From: Arthrobacter antioxidans
Lineage (GTDB): Bacteria; Actinomycetota; Actinomycetes; Actinomycetales; Micrococcaceae
Assembly (NCBI RefSeq): GCF_023100725.1
Contig: NZ_CP095501.1
Location: forward strand, 3,224,001-3,288,000
Reading direction: 5' to 3'
Length of the DNA stretch: 64,000 bases
Every line of letters begins with the position of its first letter. Position 1 is the stretch's first letter. Under the pieces are notes generated by a model. The model was not told where the DNA came from. It made no database searches and was given only the letters and a program-made list of their open reading frames with translations. Below are positions 1-8,356 of the stretch, in pieces. Made by a program: the position numbers and the translations under genes.

Positions 1-2
1 CA

Positions 3-1823
3 CTGCCCCAGGACCCCGACGCACCCCTGCTCGAGGTGAGGAACCTCGCGGTGAGCTTCCGCACCACGCACGGCGAGGTCCATGCGGTCGAGGACGCCAG
101 CTTCACCCTCCGGCGCGGCAGTGCCCTCGCGATCGTCGGCGAGTCCGGCTCGGGCAAGTCGACGACGGCGATGGCCTGCATCGGCCTGCTGCCGGGCAAC
201 GGCAGGGTGACCTCCGGCAGCATCCTGTTCGAGGGCCAGGACCTCACGAGCCTGCCCGAGGCGAAGATGCGCTCGATCCGCGGCCGGGCGATCGGCCTCG
301 TCCCGCAGGACCCGATGTCCAACCTGAACCCGGTGACGAAGATCGGCACGCAGGTCGCCGAGACCCTCCTCGTCCACGAGATGGCCACGAAGAAGAACGT
401 CAAGCAGCGCGTGATCGAGGTCCTCACCGCGGCAGGGCTCCCCGATGCCGGGGAACGCGCCAAGCAGTACCCGCACGAGTTCTCGGGCGGCATGCGCCAG
501 CGGGCGCTCATCGCGATCGGCCTCGCCTGCCAGCCGCGCCTGCTGATCGCCGACGAGCCGACGTCGGCCCTGGACGTGACGGTGCAGCGCACCATCCTGG
601 ACCAGATCGAGACCATGACGGAGCAGCTCGGCACGTCGGTGCTCCTCATCACCCACGACCTCGGCCTCGCCGCCGAGCGCGCCTCGCAGCTCGTGGTCAT
701 GCACCGCGGGCGGGTCGTGGAGGCCGGACCGGCCGACCAGCTGCTCAACGACCCGCAGCACCCCTACACGCAGTCGCTGGTGCGCGCAGCCCCCAGCGTC
801 GCCGCCGTCCGCCTGAGCCCGGGGGCCTTCACCGCGGACGCCGCGAGCCGGCTGAAGCTCGCCGAGACCGTCTTCGCGGAGCAGGGCACCGGGGCCGACG
901 ACGGGCCCGCCGTGGCGAGCCCTCACGCCTCCGGTCCCGCCGCCCACCCCCTCGGCGGCGCCCCTGCGGGGACGTCGTCGTCGGACCGCCCGGCACAGCC
1001 CGCCCGTGGCGGGATGCCCGCCTCCCCCGCGAACATCGTCGAGATCCGGGACCTCACGAAGGTGTACAAGCGGCGGGGCAGCAAGGAGGACTTCTACGCG
1101 GCGAAGAACGTCACCCTCGACATCCCGCGCGGGCAGACCGTCGCGATCGTCGGCGAGTCCGGCTCGGGCAAGACCACGACGGCGCGCATGCTGCTGAAGC
1201 TCATCGAACCGACGTCGGGCACCATGACGTTCGACGGCCTGGACGTCGCGACCCTCGACAAGGCGCAGCTGAGCGACTTCCGGCAGCGCGTGCAGCCCAT
1301 CTTCCAGGACCCCTACTCCTCGCTGAACCCGATGTTCACGATCGAGCGCATCGTCGAGGAACCCCTCAACGCGTACAGGCGGGGGTCCAAGAAGGAGCGC
1401 GCCGCCCGGGTCCGCGAGCTGATGGACCAGGTCTCGCTGCCACAGAACGCCCTGCGCCGCTACCCGGCGGAGCTCTCGGGCGGGCAGCGGCAGCGCGTCG
1501 CGATCGCACGCGCCCTCGCGCTGAAGCCGGAACTGATCGTGTGCGACGAGCCGGTCTCGGCGCTCGACGTACTGGTGCAGGCGCAGATCCTGAAGCTCCT
1601 CGGCGACCTGCAGTCGGAGCTCGGCCTCAGCTACCTGTTCATCTCGCACGACCTCGCGGTGGTGCGCCTCATCTCGGACTACGTGTGCGTCATGAAGGAC
1701 GGCGAACTGGTCGAGGCGGCCAGCTCGGAGGAGGTCTTCCAGAACCCCCGCCACCCGTACACGCGGAAGCTGCTCGCGTCCATCCCGGGCAACGAGCTCA
1801 ACATCGGCGAACTGGCCTCCTGA
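3..1823 (+). CDS. Fused dipeptide/oligopeptide ABC transporter ATPase (DppD-DppF type), 5' partial
   Basis: ATP-hydrolysing subunit of a peptide-type ABC importer, with both nucleotide-binding domains in one chain. Domain 1 (about residues 10-270 of the 606 visible) has Walker A GESGSGKST, signature SGGMRQR and Walker B LLIADEPT. Domain 2 (about 340-600) has GESGSGKTT, SGGQRQR and LIVCDEP. Each is followed by the HPYT segment typical of the Opp/Dpp family. The linker (about 270-335) is Ala/Pro/Gly-rich. The frame is open to the left edge, and the GTG at 36 lies inside the conserved start of domain 1, so the true start is outside the window. It ends 6 bp from the stop of the convergent reverse transcriptase gene. 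No permease lies on this strand here. The binding protein and permeases at 4623-8356 lack an ATPase and may be its partners; alternatively it belongs to an operon to the left. Confidence 0.9.
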   Translation: MPQDPDAPLLEVRNLAVSFRTTHGEVHAVEDASFTLRRGSALAIVGESGSGKSTTAMACIGLLPGNGRVTSGSILFEGQDLTSLPEAKMRSIRGRAIGLVPQDPMSNLNPVTKIGTQVAETLLVHEMATKKNVKQRVIEVLTAAGLPDAGERAKQYPHEFSGGMRQRALIAIGLACQPRLLIADEPTSALDVTVQRTILDQIETMTEQLGTSVLLITHDLGLAAERASQLVVMHRGRVVEAGPADQLLNDPQHPYTQSLVRAAPSVAAVRLSPGAFTADAASRLKLAETVFAEQGTGADDGPAVASPHASGPAAHPLGGAPAGTSSSDRPAQPARGGMPASPANIVEIRDLTKVYKRRGSKEDFYAAKNVTLDIPRGQTVAIVGESGSGKTTTARMLLKLIEPTSGTMTFDGLDVATLDKAQLSDFRQRVQPIFQDPYSSLNPMFTIERIVEEPLNAYRRGSKKERAARVRELMDQVSLPQNALRRYPAELSGGQRQRVAIARALALKPELIVCDEPVSALDVLVQAQILKLLGDLQSELGLSYLFISHDLAVVRLISDYVCVMKDGELVEAASSEEVFQNPRHPYTRKLLASIPGNELNIGELAS

Positions 1824-1829
1824 CGTCCC

Positions 1830-3308
1830 TCACCAGCTGATCCGTTCGAAGGCGTCCCTGAGCCGGCGTCCCCGCTGCGGGTTCAGGGACTCCACCCAGG
1901 AGATCCGCCCGGCGAGGTGCGCCCGGAGGTCGGCCTGCCCGCGCCGCTGGGACTCCGGCCCGTGCACGCGGCAGTTGTGGAGGATCGCCCTGAGGGCGTC
2001 GTAGTCCGTTCGCGCCACGTTGGTGCGCACGTTCACGACGATGCCGGTCACGGTCTGCCGGACCGGGGCTCCGCCGACCCGGGTCTTGAGCCGGTTCACC
2101 GTGTGGCCTTCGGCGACGACGATGCGCTCGACGCCGCGGACGAACGCGTCGGCGCGCCGGGCGAGGGATGCCGGGCCGCTGAAGGAGAGGTCGTCGGCGT
2201 ACCGCGTGTAGGTGCCCCCGGCCGCGGCGGCCCAGCCGGCCAGCCGGGAGTCGAGGCGCCGGACGGCGAGGTTGGCGAGGGCCGGCGACGACGGCGCCCC
2301 CTGCGGCAGATGCGCAGTCCGCAGCGCCCGTCCGAGGGCGAAGCGTTCACCGGCGCTGCCGCCGTCGGGCATCGACCGCAGCACCGCGTCCGGGACCGCG
2401 TGCGTGCACAGTCCCGTGAGGGCGTGGGCGGTCGCTTCCGGGAAGCCCGCCTGGCGGAAGACACCGAAGACCCGGCCCGGCGGGACGCGCGCGAAGAAGG
2501 CGACCAGGTCGAGGGCGATGACGACGTCGGCGCCCGTGTGGACCGCAGCGCCCGTCCGCGCGCTGCGTCCCGGCACGAAGCCGTGCGCCGCATCGTGCAG
2601 CGGCAGCGGGGCGAGGATGTGGTCCAGCACGCGGCGCTGCAGCGTCCGCAGGCGGATCCCGGGGATCTCCAGGAGCCGCGGCACGCGTCCCGGCCGCACG
2701 CGCCACTCGTACCGGTAGTGGTGCAGTGCCCGATGCGCGGCACGCCGATTCCAGTGCCGGGTGTCAGCGAACCAGTCGAGCTCCCCGGGCGTGAGTCGCA
2801 GCTCCCGCGCGAGCCAGGCGAGGTCCCTCGTGCCCGGCGTCCGGACGGCATCCGCCGACGCCGTGGTCCGAAGCGGGGTCCGCTCCTCCGGGACCGCGGG
2901 GAGATGATGGGCCGGACCGATGGGTGTGCCGCGGGCCGACGCCCTGGCGACCGCCTCCGTGAACGCGGGCTGGGCGGCGATCCAGCGGGCCAACTCCCGG
3001 GGCGCGCCGTCCGGAGGCCTGGGGTGACCGGAGAGGACACCGCGGACGAGAGGACCCAGCCAGCGCCGTCGCGCGCCCAGGAGGGCGGCACCCGCCACGA
3101 TCAGCTCCTCCCGCCGCCACTGGGGAGCGGCGAGGAAGGCGTGGGCCAGGAGGAGCGAGAGGCCCGGGACGCCCGGTGCCGGCTCCCGGGCCAGCGTTGC
3201 CGAGGCCGGTGTCGGCCGTGGGGACGGCCTGCCGCGCCCGCCGCCATCCCGCGCCGTGGCGGGACGCATCCGGTCGTCGTCGCCCGTCGTCGGACCGGTC
3301 CTGTCCAT
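1830..3308 (-). CDS. Retron-type reverse transcriptase with N-terminal extension
   Basis: RNA-dependent DNA polymerase, 492 aa. The polymerase core fills about residues 205-440: GFVPGRSA at 243-250, first catalytic Asp in ALDLVAFF (D267), LPQGAPSSP at 334-342, YADD at 370-373, and VTGIVVN from 420. The VTG motif and the LPQGAPSSP and TRYADDLSFSG forms are those of retron reverse transcriptases, not group II intron or DGR enzymes. The usual retron NAxxH motif is replaced by GAAVH (253-257). The first 200 residues are an Arg/Ala/Pro-rich extension with a helical block near 160-200. From memory, length and layout resemble myxobacterial Mx162-type retron enzymes (about 485 aa). The ATG at 3308 is chosen because AGGGGGG lies just upstream; the frame stays open to 3749 without a better start. 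Expected role: making msDNA from a neighbouring structured RNA, often in phage defence. No recognised effector is adjacent. Confidence 0.85.
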   Translation of the reverse strand: MDRTGPTTGDDDRMRPATARDGGGRGRPSPRPTPASATLAREPAPGVPGLSLLLAHAFLAAPQWRREELIVAGAALLGARRRWLGPLVRGVLSGHPRPPDGAPRELARWIAAQPAFTEAVARASARGTPIGPAHHLPAVPEERTPLRTTASADAVRTPGTRDLAWLARELRLTPGELDWFADTRHWNRRAAHRALHHYRYEWRVRPGRVPRLLEIPGIRLRTLQRRVLDHILAPLPLHDAAHGFVPGRSARTGAAVHTGADVVIALDLVAFFARVPPGRVFGVFRQAGFPEATAHALTGLCTHAVPDAVLRSMPDGGSAGERFALGRALRTAHLPQGAPSSPALANLAVRRLDSRLAGWAAAAGGTYTRYADDLSFSGPASLARRADAFVRGVERIVVAEGHTVNRLKTRVGGAPVRQTVTGIVVNVRTNVARTDYDALRAILHNCRVHGPESQRRGQADLRAHLAGRISWVESLNPQRGRRLRDAFERISW

Positions 3309-3364
3309 GGTTTCCCCCCTCTGAACCCGCACGTGCCGCCGCGCGGTGGTGCGACGGACCCCGG

Positions 3365-3464
3365 CCGACCTGTCCCTCTGTTCGGGCGCTGAGCTGCGCG
3401 GAGCGCAGGCGGGCGCCTGAGGCGCCCTGTGCTGGTCGGTCTGCGTGCCCCGGGGTTGCCCCGG
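3365..3464 (-). other. Candidate msr-like hairpin cluster upstream of the reverse transcriptase
   Basis: The 292-bp gap between the divergent reverse transcriptase and DUF5996 genes holds three perfect short hairpins with 3-nt loops: CCGGGG/CCCCGG (3450-3464), GGGCGCC/GGCGCCC (3411-3427) and CTGCGC/GCGCAG (3394-3408). A 6-bp pair, CCGACC at 3434-3439 with GGTCGG at 3365-3370 (read on the - strand), encloses the last two, and AGC follows its 5' arm. Retron msr RNAs typically have short stems with tiny loops and a priming G after the a1 repeat. I could not define an msd stem or convincing a1/a2 repeats, and hairpins are cheap in GC-rich DNA. Treat as a candidate only. Confidence 0.28.
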
Positions 3465-3545
3465 AGAGGAACGCGCACTGCGTACGCGTCCCGCCTCGGC
3501 CGGGATCCGTCGCTGCCACCCTAGCAAGCGGTCCCGGCCCGTCCC

Positions 3546-3574
3546 TGGACCGGCTCCCGCCCGGCGCATAGATT
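3546..3574 (+). promoter_or_regulatory. Likely promoter of the DUF5996 gene
   Basis: TGGACC (3546-3551) and TAGATT (3569-3574) are separated by 17 bp and would start transcription about 20 nt before the ATG at 3601. This leaves a short leader containing the ribosome-binding stretch GACGGGGG. On the opposite strand, TAGGGT (3523-3518) could be the -10 of the reverse transcriptase gene, but no good -35 was seen for it. Confidence 0.45.
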
Positions 3575-3600
3575 GGCGGCACACGACGACGGGGGTCATC

Positions 3601-4557
3601 ATGAGCGGGCGCGGCACCATGAGCGGCACGACGACGGCCGGCGGCTGGCCCGCGCTCCGGGTCGAGGACTGGCAGGACACCCGGGCCACGCTGCACATGT
3701 GGTGCCAGGTCGTCGGCAAGATCCGGATGGCCCACGCTCCCCTCGTCAACCACTGGTGGCAGGTGCCGTTCTACGTGACGCCGCGCGGCTGGGGGACGTC
3801 GTCGATCCCCTACGGCAACGGCATGTTCGACCTGGAGTTCGACGTCGTGAACCACCGCCTGCTGGTGCGCACCAGTGCGGGTGTGGACCGCAGCGTCCCT
3901 CTCGAGCCGCAGTCCGTGGCCCGGTTCCACGAGCGGACCATGGCGGCGCTGGCCGGGGTGGGGATCGATGCCCCGATCCGGCCGGTCCCCACGGAGGTGG
4001 ATCCGGCGGTGCCCTTCGCCGAGGACCGCGACCACGCCTCCTACGATCCCGCCGCCGTGACGGCGTTCTGGCTCCAGCTCGTCCAGGCCGAGCGGGTCCT
4101 CACGCGCTTCAGGGCCGAGTTCCTCGGCAAGGTGAGCCCGGTGCACTTCTTCTGGGGAGGCATGGACCTCGCCTGCACGCGGTTCTCCGGGCGGCCCGCG
4201 CCCACCCATCCCGGGGGCGCCCCGAACTGCGCGGACTGGGTCATGGAGGAGGGCTACTCCCACGAGCTCTCGAGCTGCGGGTTCTGGCCCGGCGGCGGCG
4301 AGGAGGGCGCGTTCTACTCGTACGCCTACCCCGAACCCGAGGGCTACCGGGACGCGCCCGTCGACGTCGGGGGCGCGTTCTACAGTGCCGAGTTCCGCCA
4401 GTTCCTGCTGCCCTACGAAGCCGTCCGCACGGCTGCCGACCCGGATGCGGTGCTGCTCGCCTTCCTGCGGGCCACCTACGCCGCGGCAGCGACGACGGGC
4501 GGCTGGGACGCCGGCCTCCTGACGGACCCCCGGCGGCTGGACGTGCACGCCCGCTGA
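3601..4557 (+). CDS. DUF5996 family protein
   Basis: A 318-aa protein that I recognise as DUF5996, a family without established function found in bacteria including actinobacteria. Visible features are the opening WPALRVEDWQDT (about 12-23), a Trp/His-rich NHWWQVPFYV stretch near residue 45, HFFWGGMDLACTRFSGR near 180, and a glycine-rich FWPGGGEEGAFYSYAYPEP near 230. It has no signal peptide or membrane segment and is probably cytosolic. The start is the ATG at 3601 after GACGGGGG; an in-frame ATG at 3619 is the alternative. It is transcribed divergently from the reverse transcriptase and ends in a strong bidirectional terminator shared with the convergent permease gene. Whether it works with the reverse transcriptase is unknown. 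Confidence 0.75.
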   Translation: MSGRGTMSGTTTAGGWPALRVEDWQDTRATLHMWCQVVGKIRMAHAPLVNHWWQVPFYVTPRGWGTSSIPYGNGMFDLEFDVVNHRLLVRTSAGVDRSVPLEPQSVARFHERTMAALAGVGIDAPIRPVPTEVDPAVPFAEDRDHASYDPAAVTAFWLQLVQAERVLTRFRAEFLGKVSPVHFFWGGMDLACTRFSGRPAPTHPGGAPNCADWVMEEGYSHELSSCGFWPGGGEEGAFYSYAYPEPEGYRDAPVDVGGAFYSAEFRQFLLPYEAVRTAADPDAVLLAFLRATYAAAATTGGWDAGLLTDPRRLDVHAR

Positions 4558-4571
4558 GCGCCCGGGACATG

Positions 4572-4609
4572 GGAAGCGGCCATCGGCCCGGGGGCTGATG
4601 GCCGCTTCC
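4572..4609. terminator. Bidirectional terminator between DUF5996 and the dppC-like gene
   Basis: A perfect 13-bp stem, GGAAGCGGCCATC (4572-4584) with GATGGCCGCTTCC (4597-4609), has a 12-nt GC-rich loop. It lies between two convergent stop codons, so it can end transcripts from both sides. Confidence 0.8.
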
Positions 4610-4622
4610 GCAGCGGACCCGG

Positions 4623-5564
4623 CTACTTCTTGCGGGTCTTCGGGTCGAGCGCCTCGCGCAGGGACTCCCCCAGCAGGGTGAAGCCCAGCGCCGTGATGAC
4701 GATGCACGCACCCGGGAGGAAGGCGAGCTGCGGCGCGACCCCGAGCTCCGCCTGCGCGTAGGTGAGCATGCGTCCCCACTCAGCGGTCTGCGGCAGCCCG
4801 CCGCCGAGGCCGAGGAAGGCCAGCGCGGCGGCGTCGATCACGGCGGTGGCGAGGCTGAGGGTGGCCTGCACGATCACGGGACCCATGCTGTTCGGCAGCA
4901 GGTGGCTCATCGTGATCGTCCGGCGGCTGAGGCCCAGGGTCCGCGCCGCGAGGATGTAGTCGGCGCCCCGCTGCGACAGCATCGTGGAGCGCAGGAGCCT
5001 TGCGAAGATGGGGATCTGCGAGACGCCGATGGCGATCATGATCGCGTAGGTGCTCTGGCCCAGCATCGCGGCGATACTGACGGCGAGGAGGAGGCTGGGG
5101 ACGGACAGCAGGATGTCCACGAACCGCATGATCGCGCTGTCCACCCAGCCGCCGAGGCCCCCGGCCAGGACGCCGAGCAGCATCCCGCCCGCGAGGCCGA
5201 GCGCCGTCGAGACGACGCCGATCAGCAGCGATGCCCGGGCGCCCCAGATGAGCTTGCTGACGACGTCCCCGCCGAAGCGGTCGAGTCCCAGCGGGAATCC
5301 GTCGATCTCGCCCGGACCCGGAATGGTGGTGGGGGTGATCGACGTGCGTCCCGGGAGCTCGTCGCCGCCATAGGGCGCGAGGATCGGCGCGAGGATGGCC
5401 ACGAGCAGGAAGAGCCCGATGATGACGGCGCCGACGATCGCCTGCGGGTTCCGGCGCAGCCGGAGGTAGGCGTCCTTCCACAGGCCGGTGCCGCGCCCGG
5501 TGTCGATGGCGGGATCGTTCGGGGCCACGGAGCCGTCGGCGGCGGGCGGCAGGATGGTACTCAT
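4623..5564 (-). CDS. Dipeptide-type ABC transporter permease (DppC-like)
   Basis: Inner-membrane permease of a peptide ABC importer, 313 aa. The N-terminus has the family's cytoplasmic lead and first helix (AIVGAVIIGLFLLVAILAPI, about 43-62). A periplasmic loop follows with the characteristic GLDRFGGDVVSKLIWGARASL block, then five further helices with the EAA-type loop (ILAARTLGLSRRTIT) that contacts the ATPase. The ATG at 5564 overlaps the TGA of the upstream permease by 4 bp (ATGA), implying translational coupling. It is the last gene of the binding protein-permease-permease operon and ends at the 4572-4609 terminator. No ATPase follows on this strand, which is unusual for the family. Confidence 0.92.
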   Translation of the reverse strand: MSTILPPAADGSVAPNDPAIDTGRGTGLWKDAYLRLRRNPQAIVGAVIIGLFLLVAILAPILAPYGGDELPGRTSITPTTIPGPGEIDGFPLGLDRFGGDVVSKLIWGARASLLIGVVSTALGLAGGMLLGVLAGGLGGWVDSAIMRFVDILLSVPSLLLAVSIAAMLGQSTYAIMIAIGVSQIPIFARLLRSTMLSQRGADYILAARTLGLSRRTITMSHLLPNSMGPVIVQATLSLATAVIDAAALAFLGLGGGLPQTAEWGRMLTYAQAELGVAPQLAFLPGACIVITALGFTLLGESLREALDPKTRKK

Positions 5565-6565
5565 TGCACACGCACCCTCGGGTCGATGACGGAGTAGGAG
5601 AGGTCGACGATCAGGTTGATCAGCGCGTAGAGGACGGCGATGAAGATGATGAAGCCCTGGAGGACCGGGTAGTCGAGCCCGAAGATGGCGTCCCGCAGGA
5701 ACCGGCCGATGCCGTTGAAGGCGAAGACCGTCTCGGTCAGCACCGCGCCGGAGATGAGCAGGCCCAGCTGGAGGCCGATGGTCGTGACGACGGGGAGCAT
5801 CGCATTCCGCAGGATGAAGCTGCCGCGGATGGTGCTCTCCTTCAGTCCCTTGGCCCGGGCGGTGCGCACGTAGTCGGCGTTCTGCACCTCCAGGACCGAG
5901 GCGCGTGTGATGCGGACGATGATCGCGAGCGGGATGGTGCCGAGGGCGAGTCCGGGCAGGATCAGGTGCAGGAAGGCGTCCCAGGCGGCGTCGTACTCGC
6001 CGGTCAGCAGGCCGTCCAGCACGTAGAACTGCGTGTAGTGCGTGGCATCCATCCGCGGGTCCTGCCGCCCGTCCGGGGGCAGGAGCGACCACTGGATGGC
6101 GAACAGGTACTTGAGGATGAACGCGAGGAAGAAGACCGGCACCGTGATGCCGATCAGGCTGAGGACCACCGAGCTGTGGTCGATGAACCGGCCGTTGTGC
6201 CGCGCTGCGAGGTACCCGAGGGGCACGCCGACGCCGACGGCGAAGATCAGGGCGATGACCGTCAGTTCGATGGTCGCCGGGAACCGGGTGGCGAATTCCT
6301 CGAGCACGGGGCGCCCGGTGTTGATCGAGACCCCGAAGTCCCCCTGGAACAGCTTGCCCATGTAGGTCAGGTACTGGGTGATCAGAGGGCGGTCGAACCC
6401 GTACAGCTCGTTGATCCGGGCGATGGCCTCCGGGGTGGCCTTCTCCCCGAGGAGGGCTGTGGCCGGGCCGCCCGGGAGATTGCGCACCCACAGGAACAGC
6501 AGGATGGACAGGCCGAACAGGGTGGGGATGAGCAGGGCTAGCCGCTTACCGATGACGCGTAACAC
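5561..6565 (-). CDS. Dipeptide-type ABC transporter permease (DppB-like)
   Basis: First permease of the importer, 334 aa, typical for DppB/OppB. It starts with the family's hallmark helix (RLALLIPTLFGLSILLFLW), followed by LPGGPA, and has the long extracytoplasmic loop before helix 2 (GFDRPLITQYLTYMGKLFQGDFGVS...). It contains RARAKGLKES-type EAA loop residues (TARAKGLKEST) and six predicted helices, ending in the DPRVR motif common in this family. It heterodimerises with the DppC-like protein in the cytoplasmic membrane. It lies 96 bp downstream of the binding-protein gene, on the same transcript. Confidence 0.93.
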   Translation of the reverse strand: MLRVIGKRLALLIPTLFGLSILLFLWVRNLPGGPATALLGEKATPEAIARINELYGFDRPLITQYLTYMGKLFQGDFGVSINTGRPVLEEFATRFPATIELTVIALIFAVGVGVPLGYLAARHNGRFIDHSSVVLSLIGITVPVFFLAFILKYLFAIQWSLLPPDGRQDPRMDATHYTQFYVLDGLLTGEYDAAWDAFLHLILPGLALGTIPLAIIVRITRASVLEVQNADYVRTARAKGLKESTIRGSFILRNAMLPVVTTIGLQLGLLISGAVLTETVFAFNGIGRFLRDAIFGLDYPVLQGFIIFIAVLYALINLIVDLSYSVIDPRVRVQ

Positions 6566-6661
6566 TGGGGATCCTTCCGGGTGAACCGGGATGCCGGGCG
6601 GGTGTGTCGCAGCGCGGGCCGACCACCGGGATCAGTGGCCGGCCCGCGCTGCGTGGTACTG

Positions 6662-8356
6662 CTACTCGCTCAGCTCGATGTCCGTGAAGACCTCGTCGTT
6701 GACGGGGCTCGCCGGGTAGGAGGTCACGCGCGGCGCGAAGGCCAGCGATGGAGCGGGGTGGGCGAGCGGGATGGCCGGGTTGAACTCGGCGATCTGCTCG
6801 TTGATCTCCTTGTACTTCTCGGTCTGCTCGTCACGATCGCTCATCCCACGGGCCTCGTCGAGGGCCGCGAAGAGCTCGGGGTTGTCGAAGCCGAACTCCT
6901 GCTTCTCCTGGCCGAAGAAGACGCCGATGAAGTTGTCGGTGTCGTTGTAGTCGCCGGTCCAGCCGAGCAGGTGCAGGCCGTGGTCGGGTGTCGCCTGGAT
7001 CTGGTTCAGGTAATCGGGGGACCAGGCGGCGGGAGCGGGCTCGACCGTGATGCCGACATCCGCGAGCTGGGCCTGCAGGTTGGTGAAGACCTCCTCGGGT
7101 GTCGGCATGTACGGACGGGAGACGTTCGTCGGGTAGTTGAACGTCACCTCGAAGCCGTCGGGGTAGCCCGCCTCGGCGAGCAGTTCCTTGGCGCGCTCGG
7201 GGTCGAAGTCGTAGGTGGTGACGTCCTCGTTGTACCCGTCGACGACGTCGGGGATGAACTGCGTGGCGACCTTGGTGCCTTCGGGCAGGGTCTGCGCCAC
7301 GAGGGCTTCCTTGTCGATCGCGTGGGCGATGGCCTCGCGGACCTTCGGGTCCTCGAGCTCGGGGATGGCCTGGTTCATGCCCAGGTAGAGGATGGTGAAG
7401 GGGTCACGCGCGGTGATGTTGTAGCCGGCGTCCTTCAGGGACTGCGTGTCGGCGGGAGCGACGAGGTCGTAGCCGTCGATGTCCCCGGCCTCGAGGGCCT
7501 GGCGGCGTGCCTGCGGGTTGTCGATGATGCGGAAGATCGTCTTGGTGATCTGGCCCTTGTCGCCCCAGTACTCGTCGTAGATCGAGAGCTCGAGCTGCTG
7601 GCCGACGTCCCACGAATCGAACTTGAAGGGGCCCGTGCCGACGGGGTGGCCGAGGGCGTATTCGCTCAGCGACGGGGCTTCGGCCGTGCCGCCGATCTCG
7701 TCGGCCGAGTACTCCTCGAGCGCCGTCGGGCTCTGCATCCCGAAGGCCGGCAGCGACAGCGCGGGGATGAATCCGGCGAACGGCTTGGCCAGGTTGATGG
7801 TGACTTCGTTGTCTCCATTGGCCTCGCAGGACTCGTAGATGGCGTTCTCGGGGCTGTCGGCGAAGCCACGGAACAGCGACCCGTAGTAGTACGACGTCGA
7901 CTCCGCCTGCTGGATGCCGGTCCAGTTGTACCAGCGGTCGAAGTTGAAGCAGACGGCCTCGGCGTTGAACGGCGTGCCGTCGTGGAAGGTGACGCCCTCC
8001 TTGAGCTGGAAGACCGTGGACAGGCCGTCCTCGGCGGTCTCCCAGGACTCCGCGAGCAGCGGGGCGGGGTCGGCGGTGCCGGGTTCCACACCCACGAGGC
8101 CCTCGAAGATCTGCCGGCTGACGCGGAAGGACTCGCCGTCGCTCGCGAAGGCGGGGTCGAGCGACTTCGGGTCGGAGGATGCGGCGAAGACGAAGGTGGA
8201 GTCGATGGCGGAGTCGCCCTCGGCGCCGGTGTCCTCCTCGCGCTGGCTCTGGACGCAGCCTGTGAGGAGGAGTGCGGCGATGGAGATTCCCGCGGTGAGC
8301 GCAGCGCGTTTCCTCGCGAAACCTGCGCCGCGCACGGATGTGCCTCGGTTAGACAT
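6662..8356 (-). CDS. Peptide-type ABC transporter substrate-binding lipoprotein (DppA/OppA-like, SBP family 5)
   Basis: Extracytoplasmic solute-binding lipoprotein of 564 aa that captures peptides or related ligands for the two downstream permeases. A basic N-terminus, hydrophobic stretch and lipobox LLTGC (C34) mark it for lipid attachment. The mature part has family-5 features: FAASSDPKSLDPAFASDGES near the start, LAESWETAEDG, VTFHDGTPFNAEAV, and a C-terminal SPDYLNQ region. The ATG at 8356 follows a GGAG-containing stretch about 8 bases upstream. It is the first gene of the operon. Substrate cannot be told from sequence; dipeptides, oligopeptides and some sugars or metals are handled by this family. 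Confidence 0.92.
   Translation of the reverse strand: MSNRGTSVRGAGFARKRAALTAGISIAALLLTGCVQSQREEDTGAEGDSAIDSTFVFAASSDPKSLDPAFASDGESFRVSRQIFEGLVGVEPGTADPAPLLAESWETAEDGLSTVFQLKEGVTFHDGTPFNAEAVCFNFDRWYNWTGIQQAESTSYYYGSLFRGFADSPENAIYESCEANGDNEVTINLAKPFAGFIPALSLPAFGMQSPTALEEYSADEIGGTAEAPSLSEYALGHPVGTGPFKFDSWDVGQQLELSIYDEYWGDKGQITKTIFRIIDNPQARRQALEAGDIDGYDLVAPADTQSLKDAGYNITARDPFTILYLGMNQAIPELEDPKVREAIAHAIDKEALVAQTLPEGTKVATQFIPDVVDGYNEDVTTYDFDPERAKELLAEAGYPDGFEVTFNYPTNVSRPYMPTPEEVFTNLQAQLADVGITVEPAPAAWSPDYLNQIQATPDHGLHLLGWTGDYNDTDNFIGVFFGQEKQEFGFDNPELFAALDEARGMSDRDEQTEKYKEINEQIAEFNPAIPLAHPAPSLAFAPRVTSYPASPVNDEVFTDIELSE

Noticed and set aside
1830..3308. Group II intron maturase or diversity-generating retroelement RT
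   Set aside because: No maturase X or endonuclease domain, no intron RNA ends, no template/variable repeats, and the VTG motif is retron-like.
3309..3749. N-terminal extension of the reverse transcriptase frame to 3749
   Set aside because: The extra 147 residues lack similarity to anything recognisable, overlap the DUF5996 start and promoter, and the ATG at 3308 has a strong ribosome-binding site.
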